From JAAXHE01 sp964551635 (GTDB lineage: Bacteria > Latescibacterota > UBA2968 > GCA-2709665): a stretch of 64,000 nt of DNA. This document shows, in pieces, positions 7,890-16,687 of the stretch (position 1 is its first letter; each line of letters starts with the position of its first letter). The stretch lies in the NCBI GenBank assembly GCA_964551635.1, contig CAZKDZ010000211.1, positions 1 to 64,000 of the forward strand, given 5' to 3'. A program made the translations under genes and the position numbers. The notes under the pieces are model-generated. The model saw only the letters and a program-made list of their open reading frames with translations. It was not told the origin of the DNA and searched no databases.

Positions 7890-8254
7890 GTAGAAACAGG
7901 TTGTATTGAGGCTGACGCAATTGTAGAGTTGAGTCTGTGGGTGGGAGAATAATTGTGGAAAGATTACGGATTCGTTCTCTTTCGTGTATAAAATGCAAGC
8001 AACCGCCACCGTGATCCATCTTCATCTGTCTTTAGTTCACGATGCGATATGGGAAATGTCCCTTACCAGGTAGGGGCGGAAATCCGAAGGTCTAAAAATT
8101 CAGACGCACATCACGACAACAGCGAAGATACACAGCGCTCTCCATGACAACTGGTTTGTGTCGAGCGGCCCCAACGAAGAAACAAGCTACATCGATAATG
8201 TCTGAGTGGTGTGATGAATGACGATTTCGACACGAGAGTGTAGGGTCACCGAAG
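7890..8254 (+). other. intergenic region with a possible gene relic
   Basis: A 365-nt gap. From 8074 to the stop at 8203-8205 there is a startless open frame whose peptide is coherent (AKIHSALHDNWFVSSGPNEE). Its layout faintly recalls the second half of a phospholipase-D motif (HxK, then a strand, then GSxN), although the key His/Lys spacing is not intact. Nothing else convincing is seen: no consensus promoter, RNA gene or strong hairpin. G+C rises toward the following gene. Confidence 0.3.
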
Positions 8255-10297
8255 ATGGATACACAACAAAACCTCGCCCTCGATGATCCGCACGCTCGTA
8301 CCCGAAGCGAGGGGCTGGACGTCGTCTACGCGAGCGCCTGTGGCTCGGAGAGATTTCACAGGGACTCCCTGTTCGGGGGCTTCAGATCCATGCGTGCGCT
8401 CACGTATACGCCAAGCATACCAATGATACTGGCGTTGCTCAGGGACTACGACTACGAGGATTTCGAATGTATTTTCGGTCACAGCGGCATTCTGCCGCGC
8501 GACGCCGCCGATCTGCTGGGGTTCCAGGCCGTCGTGGATGAAAAGCTGAACAAGGGCTTCGTGGGTATCAAGGGCCTGACCGAAGAGCGGAAGAAATTCA
8601 TCTATGATCGCGCCGTGGATGAATCCGCCCGCTTTTTCGTCGTGAAGGACACGATCGCCCACGCCAAGATCTACCTGCTGGAGCGGGAAGGACTGCAACG
8701 GGTGGTTGTCGGCTCGGCCAACCTTTCGGAGACGGCGTTCTCGGGGCGGCAGGCCGAAACATTGATCGCGTTCGACAACGACGACGTCGCGTGGGACCAC
8801 TATCGCCGGCAATACGACGCGGTTCGCGACATTGCTTCAAGCAGAGTACCACTGCGCCAGCAGCCCATTCCGGCGGAACTCCTGCCGATAGAAGAAACCC
8901 CTGCACTGAAGGAGGCTGAAGGAAGCAACAACGGAGTGTCAATTTTCGTGCCGGCCGAAGAGGATGGCGAGCCCGAATACAGTGTGCCCCGGGTCCTGAC
9001 GCAGGTTGAACACATCAAGCCGTCCCGCAGGCAGGCCCTGGCCGACATCCGCCCCGACAGAAAGGGTATTATCAGGTTTACGTCATCGATCGTCAGGCAA
9101 ATGACGCGAATCCGGGCGTCCAGCCATGAGAATGAGGGACCTAAGACCTACCTGTCATTCAATGGAGGTGCTTTCTCGCTCTCGGGAGAGGAACTCAGCC
9201 TGGACGTTGACCCGTCTCACGTCAGTGGTGACGTCGACGCCTGGATGGAGTTCTTCGGCAATTACGAGAATGGCTTTGTGGGAGATATTGCCCGATTGCA
9301 GCGTGATTACTTCACATTCATGTGCTGGTTCTATTTCTCGCCGTTTATGTGCGACTTGCGGAATACTGCCCTGCGGAGGAGTCGTTTCAGCTTCGACCAG
9401 CCGATGTTCGCGGTCCTCTACGGGCAAAGCAATTGTGGAAAAAGCAGCCTGATCGAAACCCTGATGGCGTCGATGTTTTCTCACCCCCGAATCGTGGAGA
9501 CGCAGTACTTCACGCGTAGCAACCTTCGAGGATTGCAGGAATCCTATAAGCGATTTCCGGTGGTCTTCGATGACGTAACGCGCGACCGTTTCAGCCGTCA
9601 CGCTCCCGAAATTATCAAAGATGAGACCATTACCTATTCCGAATATCCGTGTTTTGCCCTATCCATGAATGCGGACGCGAGGAGCTTTCTGCCGGAAATC
9701 GTGAAACGGTGTCTCATGATCTATACGAGAACGTCATTGCCGGGTGACGATCCCACGGCCCGGCGAAGACTCCAGCGATCGGTCGCATCCGTTCGCGAAC
9801 GGCTGACCACGGCGCTCTACCAGTCGTATCTGAAGCATATGCATACTGAGATCGATGAACTGCTCAAGTCTGACGGTACGGAACGCGATGAGGTGGACGC
9901 GCTTGAGCTGTCATCCTCTGTCCTCTGCCGACTCTTCCAGGAGAACCTGCCTCCAGGCGTCGAAATGCCCGCCTGGTGTTCTCCGATGACCCTGAGCGAG
10001 TATCAGGAAAGGGCGTTTGAACGGCCTCGCCTCATACTCGAGAGCATGCTGCATGCTGACAAATACAGCGGCGAGCGGAAGCCGCCGTCCGGAAGCTGGA
10101 CGCTCACCGGTGACACGGTGACCATTGCGGCGGACATTATGGCGTCGAGCCGGATGAAGAGCGACATTCCGGACTGGATCCTGGACGACACCGCCAGCGT
10201 ATCGGACCAGATCGTTCTGAAACGCGACCGGTTGGAATCGTTCCTGAACCGACGGGTGAAGCGTCCGAGTCGCTGGCTGAGATTTCTCCGAAACTGA
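8255..10297 (+). CDS. phospholipase-D-like nuclease domain fused to P-loop NTPase
   Basis: A 680-residue protein with two parts. The N-terminal part (about 20-200) is PLD-like: HAKIYLLE (H136, K138; the usual Asp five residues on is Glu143) followed by VVGSANLSETAF (G153, S154, N156). That is a single HKD half-site, so a dimer would be needed. The C-terminal part (about 375-560) is an NTPase with Walker A GQSNCGKSS (390-398), Walker B VVFDDV (436-441) and a sensor-like stretch ALSMNADARSFLPEIVKRC, reminiscent of SF3/AAA+ ATPases. A linker of about 170 residues joins them. The gene borders the AT-rich defence island but has the G+C of the host. The function is unrecognised; a nuclease-ATPase defence role is inference. 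Confidence 0.7.
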   Translation: MDTQQNLALDDPHARTRSEGLDVVYASACGSERFHRDSLFGGFRSMRALTYTPSIPMILALLRDYDYEDFECIFGHSGILPRDAADLLGFQAVVDEKLNKGFVGIKGLTEERKKFIYDRAVDESARFFVVKDTIAHAKIYLLEREGLQRVVVGSANLSETAFSGRQAETLIAFDNDDVAWDHYRRQYDAVRDIASSRVPLRQQPIPAELLPIEETPALKEAEGSNNGVSIFVPAEEDGEPEYSVPRVLTQVEHIKPSRRQALADIRPDRKGIIRFTSSIVRQMTRIRASSHENEGPKTYLSFNGGAFSLSGEELSLDVDPSHVSGDVDAWMEFFGNYENGFVGDIARLQRDYFTFMCWFYFSPFMCDLRNTALRRSRFSFDQPMFAVLYGQSNCGKSSLIETLMASMFSHPRIVETQYFTRSNLRGLQESYKRFPVVFDDVTRDRFSRHAPEIIKDETITYSEYPCFALSMNADARSFLPEIVKRCLMIYTRTSLPGDDPTARRRLQRSVASVRERLTTALYQSYLKHMHTEIDELLKSDGTERDEVDALELSSSVLCRLFQENLPPGVEMPAWCSPMTLSEYQERAFERPRLILESMLHADKYSGERKPPSGSWTLTGDTVTIAADIMASSRMKSDIPDWILDDTASVSDQIVLKRDRLESFLNRRVKRPSRWLRFLRN

Positions 10298-10397
10298 AGC
10301 AGGCTCTGTAAATCCGGGATGCCGGGCGCTGCTGGTAGGCTTACGAATATAAGCCCGTGGCTCGTCGATGGCGTCCTATCCGGTGAAGGGGAATGCA

Positions 10398-11597
10398 ATG
10401 CCCCGGGACCGCAAACTGAAGATCGCGCAGGTGGGATGTGGCAGCCGTGGACTGGGCGTACGGCTGCCCGCGATCCGCATGATGTCGGACGTGTTCGAAC
10501 TGGCGGCCGTGTGTGACGTGGACGAGGCGAAAGCGCGTTCGGCCGGCGCGGAATTCGGGGTCCCGGCGTATTCTCGAGTCCAGGAACTGGCGGCGAGCGA
10601 AGACCTCGACGTCGCGGCGATCAGTACTCCCGGCGATTCACACCATGCCGTCGGCGCGTATCTGGCTGAGCGCGGCGTGAATCTGATCGTGGAAACCCCG
10701 ATCTCTCCAACGCTGGAGACTGCCGATGTACTCATCAGTGCGGTCGAACGCGGCGGGGCGAAGCTGGAGGTGGCCGAGCAGTTCTGCCGGGAACCCATGC
10801 ATCTGATGAAACGCATGGCGATCGAGGCCGGGCACATCGGGGATGTACTGCGGGTGTTCTCCCTGTTTCAAACCGGCGGCTATCACATCGTGAGCAACGT
10901 CCGGGCGATGGCCTGTGATTCCGAAGCCGTACGGGTCACCGGTCTGGCGATGAATTCGCCGATTCCCAGGGTGAACATAAGCGACATCCGGCAGTATGAG
11001 ACGGAATCCTGGACGATGGACCTGGTCGAGTTTGCAAACGGTGCGCTGGCCGTAATGTCCTATTCTTCCATGTATCACGGGCAGGCACTGGGACGCAAGA
11101 GCCAGACGCTGTTTCAGGTGGACGGCACCACCGGGACGATTGTCGAGGATGACGTGCATACCACCACCGAAGCCCAGCGCCTGAACGGCGGCCGGGCCAC
11201 CGTCTGCCCCATAAGGACGGAAACGCGCGACGTGGACGGGACGCAGGTGCTGGATCGGATGGTATTGGAGACCGACCCGCCGCTGGTGTGGCGGAATCCG
11301 TGGCCGCAGTACCGGACATCTCCGCGCGGGCTGGCGATCGTGGAGGAGATGGACAGCATCGCCAGGGCGGTACTGGATGACCTGCCGACCCGATATGACG
11401 GGTACCGGGCGAGAAAGGACATCGAGATCGAACTGGCGGTATCTGAGTCCGGACGGCTGGGCGGGAAACCTGTGGACCTGCCGCTGCGGGAACCCACGGT
11501 GCGGGAAACAAGGCTGCTTGAAAAATTTCGGCGGGAATACGCGTGCGATCCGTTCGACGTGGATGCGTGCGTGGACGTGTTCTTTCCGAAGCGGTAG
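10398..11597 (+). CDS. Gfo/Idh/MocA family NAD(P)-dependent oxidoreductase
   Basis: A 399-residue protein. The N-terminal Rossmann fold (about 5-125) has the nucleotide loop KIAQVGCGSRG and the family segment LIVETPIS, the usual EKP position reading ETP. The C-terminal alpha/beta domain covers substrate binding. Such enzymes oxidise sugars, inositols or their derivatives; the substrate cannot be told here. The start at 10398 follows GAAGGGGAA. The next gene, a beta-propeller of the oligogalacturonate-lyase type, starts 39 nt downstream, suggesting a small carbohydrate operon. Confidence 0.85.
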   Translation: MPRDRKLKIAQVGCGSRGLGVRLPAIRMMSDVFELAAVCDVDEAKARSAGAEFGVPAYSRVQELAASEDLDVAAISTPGDSHHAVGAYLAERGVNLIVETPISPTLETADVLISAVERGGAKLEVAEQFCREPMHLMKRMAIEAGHIGDVLRVFSLFQTGGYHIVSNVRAMACDSEAVRVTGLAMNSPIPRVNISDIRQYETESWTMDLVEFANGALAVMSYSSMYHGQALGRKSQTLFQVDGTTGTIVEDDVHTTTEAQRLNGGRATVCPIRTETRDVDGTQVLDRMVLETDPPLVWRNPWPQYRTSPRGLAIVEEMDSIARAVLDDLPTRYDGYRARKDIEIELAVSESGRLGGKPVDLPLREPTVRETRLLEKFRREYACDPFDVDACVDVFFPKR

Positions 11598-11636
11598 CCA
11601 ACTCCACGGAAACGTCAAGTTTCGGAGAAATCGAGA

Positions 11637-12716
11637 ATGGGCAAAGGGCGCACGTTTGCTTCCGAGACGAGGAAACTGACGGACGAGAGAACGGGTGCAT
11701 CTATCCGTCAGTTGACGGACCATCCCTCCATAAATCACAATCTGTACTTTTCAAACCCGTCGTGGACGCCGGACGGAAAGACCATCGTTTTTACCTCGTA
11801 CCGCTCCGGGAAACCCAACCTCTTCAAAATGGACGAAGCCTCCGGCACGATGACGCAGTTGACCGATACGGACGGGTTCGGCGGATTCTCCGCCTGCCCT
11901 TCGCGAGACGGCAATAGGGTATTTTACAATGCGGGCGGACAGGTACGGTCCGTGGACCTCGACACGCTCAAGGAGTCGGTTCTCGCCGATTTCGGGGGCG
12001 GCAGCCCGGGCGGGTGCAGTCTCTCGTCACACGGTGCGCGCCTGGTGACTTCATTGCACCGGAATGGCGCATCGGCCGTGGTCGCCGTTGAGACCGACGG
12101 GTCCGGATTCCGCGTGGTGTGCGAACCGCCCCGCACCGTCGGCCACGTTCAGGTCTGCCCGGTCGACCCGGACCTGATTCTGTACTCAAGCGACGTGAAT
12201 CAACGCATGTGGGAGGTTAGAATTGACGGGAGCGCGGAACGCGCGCTTTTTGTGCATGACAAGTCGGTCTGGATAACGCACGAGACCTTTCTCGGTCACT
12301 CCGATGAAGTGATGTTCGTGCACTGGCCGTTTGCGCTGCGGGGTATCAGAGTGGGGGAGGACGAAGACCGGACCATCGCTTCCTTCAACGCGTGGCATCC
12401 TTCGCCGCGGCAGGATGGATCCCTCATTGTATGTGACACCACCTGTCCTGATATCGGGCTGCAGCTGATCGACCCCGGTACAGGAGAGCACGAAACACTG
12501 TGCTTTCCCGGCAGTTCGAATGGAGGGACGCAGTGGGCGAAGACGGTCCCCGAGGATGATCACAAGACCGGGCCCGAAACGTACGGGCCTCAGTGGTCCC
12601 ACCCGCACCCGTCTTTCAGCCCCGACGGAAAGCGGGTCATCTATACCTCGGACCGGACGGGTGCAAGCCAGGTCTACGTCGTGGACGTGCCCGATCAGGT
12701 CACGTCGTTCGTTTAA
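11637..12716 (+). CDS. oligogalacturonate-lyase-like beta-propeller protein
   Basis: A 359-residue protein made of repeated TolB/PD40-type blades such as NPSWTPDGKTIVFTSYRSGK and HPSFSPDGKRVIYTSDRTG. The order and spacing resemble the oligogalacturonate lyase family, cytoplasmic propellers acting on unsaturated pectin fragments. No signal peptide is seen, so it is probably cytosolic. Metal-binding residues cannot be assigned with certainty. It lies downstream of a Gfo/Idh/MocA dehydrogenase, a common partner in sugar-acid catabolism. True lyase activity is uncertain because many homologues are uncharacterised. Confidence 0.7.
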   Translation: MGKGRTFASETRKLTDERTGASIRQLTDHPSINHNLYFSNPSWTPDGKTIVFTSYRSGKPNLFKMDEASGTMTQLTDTDGFGGFSACPSRDGNRVFYNAGGQVRSVDLDTLKESVLADFGGGSPGGCSLSSHGARLVTSLHRNGASAVVAVETDGSGFRVVCEPPRTVGHVQVCPVDPDLILYSSDVNQRMWEVRIDGSAERALFVHDKSVWITHETFLGHSDEVMFVHWPFALRGIRVGEDEDRTIASFNAWHPSPRQDGSLIVCDTTCPDIGLQLIDPGTGEHETLCFPGSSNGGTQWAKTVPEDDHKTGPETYGPQWSHPHPSFSPDGKRVIYTSDRTGASQVYVVDVPDQVTSFV

Positions 12717-13062
12717 TGGGCAGGCTGGCGCCGACTTGTGGGTTTATACAAAAAAGGCTTGACTCCCGTTGTGCAATCCTGTAGATTTGCGTTTCGCCCT
12801 TGCTTTGAAATATCCTCATTAAAATAAAGAAGATATGAATATCCACTTCGAATTTTGCGAAGGGCGGGAGCGGCAGTCTGATTCCGGCGGGCTTCGACCG
12901 GGTTCAGGCGGGAACGGCGTGCAGGCCTGCGTCGCGATGCGTTGCAGCCCGTCCTTTCAATGCACGGCGGAACTTTGGTGATCCACTGAGCATGTCGTTG
13001 AGAATTTCGGAACCTTGAATGGGTTGAAGTGTTTTTTTTAAAGGAAGGAGCGGAAATTCAGG
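12717..13062 (+). promoter_or_regulatory. intergenic region with sigma70-like promoter
   Basis: A 346-nt gap containing TTGACT (12759-12764), a 17-nt spacer and TAGATT (12782-12787), a fair sigma70-type promoter that would drive the TPR lipoprotein gene at 13063. A weak CTTCG/CGAAG hairpin lies at about 12847-12863. The remainder holds no recognisable gene. The leader of about 270 nt is unusually long for a small lipoprotein gene. Confidence 0.45.
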
Positions 13063-13554
13063 ATGATCCGGTGGACGTGGGTTCTCGGATTGGCGGCCTC
13101 CGCTCTCCTTGGGTGCGCCCGCGAGTCCGCGGACGAGCTTTTTTCCAAAGGGGAGGCGGCGGCTCACAAGGAGGCGACCTATCCGCAGGCGGAAATGCAT
13201 CTCAAGAAGTTCCTGGATTTTTATCCGGATGATCCGAGGGCGGACCTGGTGCTGCATGCGCTGGCGCGCGTGCTGCTGAATGGGCACAAGTTCGACGAGG
13301 CCATCGGGTTTTACGAGACGCTGGTTCGGCGTTTCCCGGAGAGCCGGTATGCCGACCAGGCCCAGTTCATGATTGGGTACGCCCTTGATCTTCAGGGCAA
13401 ATTTCAAGAAGCCCGCGAAGCGTATCAGAAAGTCATCGACATGTTCCCTGAGTCGGAATTGTACGATGATGCGACCATTTCAATTCGGAATCTCGGGAAG
13501 CCGCCCGAGGAATGGTTTCCCGTCGATTCGACCTCGGCCACAGGAATAAACTGA
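13063..13554 (+). CDS. TPR-repeat lipoprotein (BamD/YbgF-like)
   Basis: A 163-residue secreted lipoprotein. The signal peptide MIRWTWVLGLAASALLGC ends in a lipobox (LLGC, Cys18). The mature part is about three tetratricopeptide-like units (YPQAEMHLKKFLDFYPDD, FDEAIGFYETLVRRFPES, FQEAREAYQKVIDMFPES), the pattern of BamD and the CpoB/YbgF C-terminus. Such proteins scaffold outer-membrane or periplasmic complexes. It precedes the MoxR-Bat block but is separated from it by a terminator, so it is a separate transcript. Confidence 0.8.
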   Translation: MIRWTWVLGLAASALLGCARESADELFSKGEAAAHKEATYPQAEMHLKKFLDFYPDDPRADLVLHALARVLLNGHKFDEAIGFYETLVRRFPESRYADQAQFMIGYALDLQGKFQEAREAYQKVIDMFPESELYDDATISIRNLGKPPEEWFPVDSTSATGIN

Positions 13555-13684
13555 AGCGCGAACGGGTGTGACAGGTTCGGAATGAGACCCGTACCACCGC
13601 GCCCGACTCGTTATCCCGGCCGTTTCAGACTGTCAATCAGTTCGTGGCGCCATGGTTTCTCATCATTCTGCCAACGCAACCCGG

Positions 13685-13728
13685 CCGGACGGTATCGGTG
13701 TACACGGAAACCGTCCGGTGTTCTTTTT
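13685..13728 (+). terminator. intrinsic terminator after the TPR lipoprotein gene
   Basis: A perfect 9-bp stem, CCGGACGGT (13685-13693) with ACCGTCCGG (13710-13718), is followed two bases later by TTCTTTTT (13721-13728). It separates the lipoprotein gene from the MoxR operon. Confidence 0.85.
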
Positions 13729-13729
13729 A

Positions 13730-13819
13730 GGAAGCTGTTTTAAATTTACCGGTGAGTTCCCGAGCACGAGCGAAGACCGCTGGGAATTGTAAGACAGCAT
13801 CTAAATCCGCTTCCAGGGA
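13730..13819 (+). repeat. imperfect copy of a GGAAGCTGT...CTTCCAGGGA element
   Basis: The segment begins GGAAGCTGT (13730-13738) and ends ACAGC...CTTCCAGGGA just before the moxR start, echoing the compact palindrome at 29623-29653 but with extra sequence between the arms. Both copies lie directly upstream of a gene start. Two copies only, one of them imperfect, so the relation is tentative. Confidence 0.3.
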
Positions 13820-13826
13820 TTCAACG

Positions 13827-14822
13827 ATGATGATCGCAGCCGATATACAGCAACTGAACGATGAAGTGGAACGGGAGAGCGCGTTTGTCCAGCGTCTGAC
13901 GGGTGAAGTCGGCCGGGTAATCGTGGGCCAGCAGCACATGGTTGAAAGGCTGTTGATCGGGCTGCTGTGCAACGGCCATGTGTTGCTTGAAGGCGTGCCC
14001 GGTCTGGCAAAGACGTTAACCATCACGACAATGGCGCAGGCGATCCAGGCCTCGTTCAGCCGCATTCAGTTTACGCCCGATCTGTTGCCCGCGGATCTGA
14101 TCGGCACCATGATCTACAATCAGGCGACCGGCGAATTCGTACCCAAAAAAGGTCCTGTATTCGCACAACTGGTACTCGCCGACGAAGTGAACAGGGCGCC
14201 AGCCAAGGTCCAGAGCGCCATGCTCGAGGCGATGCAGGAGCGGCAGGTGACCATCGGAGACCGGACGTTCCGGATGGACGATCCGTTTCTCGTCCTTGCC
14301 ACGCAGAATCCCATAGAACAGGAGGGAACCTATCCCCTTCCGGAGGCGCAGGTGGACCGCTTCATGATGAAGGTCAGGGTTACCTATCCGCGGCGTGAGG
14401 AGGAACGTGAGATTATCGACCGGATGGGGACCGGGGATCCCCCGGCCGCAAACCACGTGGTCCGTCCCGAAGATATCGTCCGGGCGCGCGGTGTTGTCGA
14501 CCGTGTGTACGTGGACGACAAAGTCAAGGACTACATCGTGGATCTGATGCTGGCAACCAGGGATCCGGCGGCCTTTGGGATTCAGGATCTCAACGCGCTG
14601 ATCGAATATGGGTGTTCGCCGCGTGGCTCCATTTTCCTTACGCGCGCCGCCAAGGCACATGCCTTCCTGAGGCGCAGGGGTTACGTGACGCCGGAAGACG
14701 TGAAAGCCATGGGCCTGGATATCCTCCGCCATCGGGTGATTGTGACGTACGAAGCCGAAGCGGAGGAAGTCAGTTCGGAGGATATCGTCCGCCGGATATT
14801 CGATCACGTCGAGGTGCCCTGA
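13827..14822 (+). CDS. MoxR family AAA+ ATPase
   Basis: A 331-residue MoxR ATPase: Walker A-type GVPGLAKT, Walker B LVLADEVNRAP, sensor-1 LATQNPIEQEGTYPLPEAQ and a C-terminal lid. MoxR proteins act as chaperone-like ATPases with VWA-domain partners. ATG 13827, 7 nt after AGGGA, fits the family N-terminus; an in-frame GTG at 13752 would add an unsupported basic extension. It is the first gene of a long co-directional block with DUF58 and Bat VWA proteins, the classic aerotolerance-type neighbourhood. Confidence 0.9.
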   Translation: MMIAADIQQLNDEVERESAFVQRLTGEVGRVIVGQQHMVERLLIGLLCNGHVLLEGVPGLAKTLTITTMAQAIQASFSRIQFTPDLLPADLIGTMIYNQATGEFVPKKGPVFAQLVLADEVNRAPAKVQSAMLEAMQERQVTIGDRTFRMDDPFLVLATQNPIEQEGTYPLPEAQVDRFMMKVRVTYPRREEEREIIDRMGTGDPPAANHVVRPEDIVRARGVVDRVYVDDKVKDYIVDLMLATRDPAAFGIQDLNALIEYGCSPRGSIFLTRAAKAHAFLRRRGYVTPEDVKAMGLDILRHRVIVTYEAEAEEVSSEDIVRRIFDHVEVP

Positions 14823-14826
14823 CACG

Positions 14827-15708
14827 ATGATTCCTGCCGAGATACTCAAGAAGGTGAGACGCATCGAATTGCGCACGAGGTACCTTGTCGACACCGTGTT
14901 CTCAGGCGAGTACCATTCCGTCTTCAAGGGACAGGGGATGGCGTTTTCCGAGGTGAGGGAGTACCAGTTGGGAGACGATATCCGGTCGATCGACTGGAAC
15001 GTCACCGCCCGGATGGGACACCCCTTTGTCAAGGTGTTCGACGAAGAACGCGAATTGACGGTGATGTTGATGGTGGACGCCAGCGCATCCGGGGATTTCG
15101 GTACGGTCTCGCAGATGAAGGGGGAAATCGGGGTGGAGATCTGTGCCCTGCTGGCATTCTCGGCCATACAAAACAACGATCGCGTGGGCCTGATTGTCTT
15201 CACGGACGACGTGGAAGTATTCATCCCCCCCAAAAAGGGCAGGATGCACGTGTTGCGTGTGATCCGGGAATTGTTGTACTTCAGGCCCGGTCGCCGGGGC
15301 ACGGACATTGGCGCGGCACTGGAATATCTCAACCGGATCAACAAGCGGAAGAGCGTTGTGTTTCTCGTCTCCGACTTTCTGGCGTCCGGCTATGAGGCCG
15401 CGTTGCGGGTGTCCGGCAAGCGGCATGACCTGATCGCGGTTGTGCTCAGGGATCCGAGGGAACGTGAATTGCCTGATGTGGGTCTCGTGGAGTTGGAAGA
15501 CGCTGAAACAGGAAGAGAGATACTGGTGGACACATCCGACCGGGAGTTCCGCTATCTCTTCAGGCAGATGAACGACGAGGCGGAGGAACGACGGGACCGG
15601 GTGTTCCGTTCGGTCGGCATCGACCGCGTCGATATTCATACAGAAGCGACGTACGTGGACGCATTGATGCGGTTCTTTCGCAAGCGGGCGCAACAGATCG
15701 CGGCGTAA
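14827..15708 (+). CDS. DUF58 protein (VWA-related MoxR partner)
   Basis: A 293-residue protein of the DUF58 family. It has the N-terminal RIELRTR and VFSGEYHSVFKGQGMAFSEV segments, the conserved RSIDWNVTAR motif and a VWA-like half with LMVDASASGDFG (MIDAS-type DxSxS). It begins 4 nt after moxR and is presumably its partner, with MoxR remodelling it or its client. No membrane segment is evident. Confidence 0.9.
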   Translation: MIPAEILKKVRRIELRTRYLVDTVFSGEYHSVFKGQGMAFSEVREYQLGDDIRSIDWNVTARMGHPFVKVFDEERELTVMLMVDASASGDFGTVSQMKGEIGVEICALLAFSAIQNNDRVGLIVFTDDVEVFIPPKKGRMHVLRVIRELLYFRPGRRGTDIGAALEYLNRINKRKSVVFLVSDFLASGYEAALRVSGKRHDLIAVVLRDPRERELPDVGLVELEDAETGREILVDTSDREFRYLFRQMNDEAEERRDRVFRSVGIDRVDIHTEATYVDALMRFFRKRAQQIAA

Positions 15709-15751
15709 CGTCCCACATGGGATTTTTCAACGGGCCGATAAGGAGGCCGTT

Positions 15752-16687
15752 TTGATCGAGGTCGATCATTTAACCAAACAGTACGGTTCGCTCGTTGCGG
15801 TCAGGGACCTGACGTTTACGGTCGAGAAGGGGGAAGTGGTCGGATTCCTCGGTCCCAACGGTGCGGGCAAGACCACCACCATGCGCATCCTGACGTGTTA
15901 TCAGCCCGCTTCGATGGGGACCGCACGTGTGGCCGGATTCGACGTTTTCGACGAACCGATGGAGGTCAAACGGCGCATCGGGTACCTGCCGGAGCATCCT
16001 CCGGTCTACAACGACATGTACGTGCGGTCGTATCTGGATTTTGTGGCGCGGATAAAGGGCGTGCCGTCAAAGGATCGACGGTCGCGGGTGGACAGCGCGA
16101 TGGAGCGTTGCGGAATTACGGACCGGGCGAAGCAACTCATCGGCCAGCTGTCGAAGGGCTATCGCCAGCGTGTGGGTATCGCCCAGGCCATTCTGCACGA
16201 TCCGGACGTCATTATCCTGGATGAACCGACGATCGGGCTTGACCCCAACCAGATTCAGGAGATACGCCGGTTGATCCGCGGATTGGGCCGGGAACACACG
16301 GTGATCCTGAGCACGCACATATTGCCCGAGGTGGAAATCACCTGCGATCGTGTGATTATCATCAACAGGGGTCGGATCGCGGCCGTGGATACGCCGGAGA
16401 ATCTCACGGCGCGGACTTCGGGCAACCGGCGGTATTACGTGGCGGTATCGGGCGGCCTGGATGAGGCCGCGGACGCCATCGGGGGTGTCCCGGGTGTCGT
16501 GGGCGTGGAGCACGCAAGCGAAGACCGGGCACTGGAGGTCGACGTTTCCGGCGATTCCGATATGCGCCCGGCAATTGCGGCGAGGCTCGTTGAACGCGAC
16601 CTGGGGCTGGTCGAACTGAGGCCGATCGCCGCGAGACTGGAGGACATATTCCACGAATTGACAACCTCCGAGGAGGAGAGCCGCTGA
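15752..16687 (+). CDS. ABC transporter ATP-binding protein (GldA-like)
   Basis: A 311-residue ABC ATPase with a TTG start behind AAGGAGG (15740-15746). Walker A GPNGAGKT, signature LSKGYRQRVGIAQA, Walker B VIILDEPTIGLDP and H-loop LSTHI are all intact. A C-terminal extension of about 80 residues resembles the regulatory tail of GldA/NosF-type exporters. It pairs with the permease and GldG-like genes that follow. The substrate is unknown; in gliding Bacteroidetes the homologues are needed for motility, but they are widespread in non-gliders. Confidence 0.9.
   Translation: MIEVDHLTKQYGSLVAVRDLTFTVEKGEVVGFLGPNGAGKTTTMRILTCYQPASMGTARVAGFDVFDEPMEVKRRIGYLPEHPPVYNDMYVRSYLDFVARIKGVPSKDRRSRVDSAMERCGITDRAKQLIGQLSKGYRQRVGIAQAILHDPDVIILDEPTIGLDPNQIQEIRRLIRGLGREHTVILSTHILPEVEITCDRVIIINRGRIAAVDTPENLTARTSGNRRYYVAVSGGLDEAADAIGGVPGVVGVEHASEDRALEVDVSGDSDMRPAIAARLVERDLGLVELRPIAARLEDIFHELTTSEEESR

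Noticed and set aside
12717..13062. Small RNA gene in the gap before the TPR lipoprotein
   Set aside because: Only weak hairpins and no terminator; a promoter with a long leader explains the gap better.
13752..13826. GTG at 13752 as the moxR start
   Set aside because: It adds a basic stretch unlike MoxR proteins; ATG 13827 has a ribosome site and the family N-terminus.
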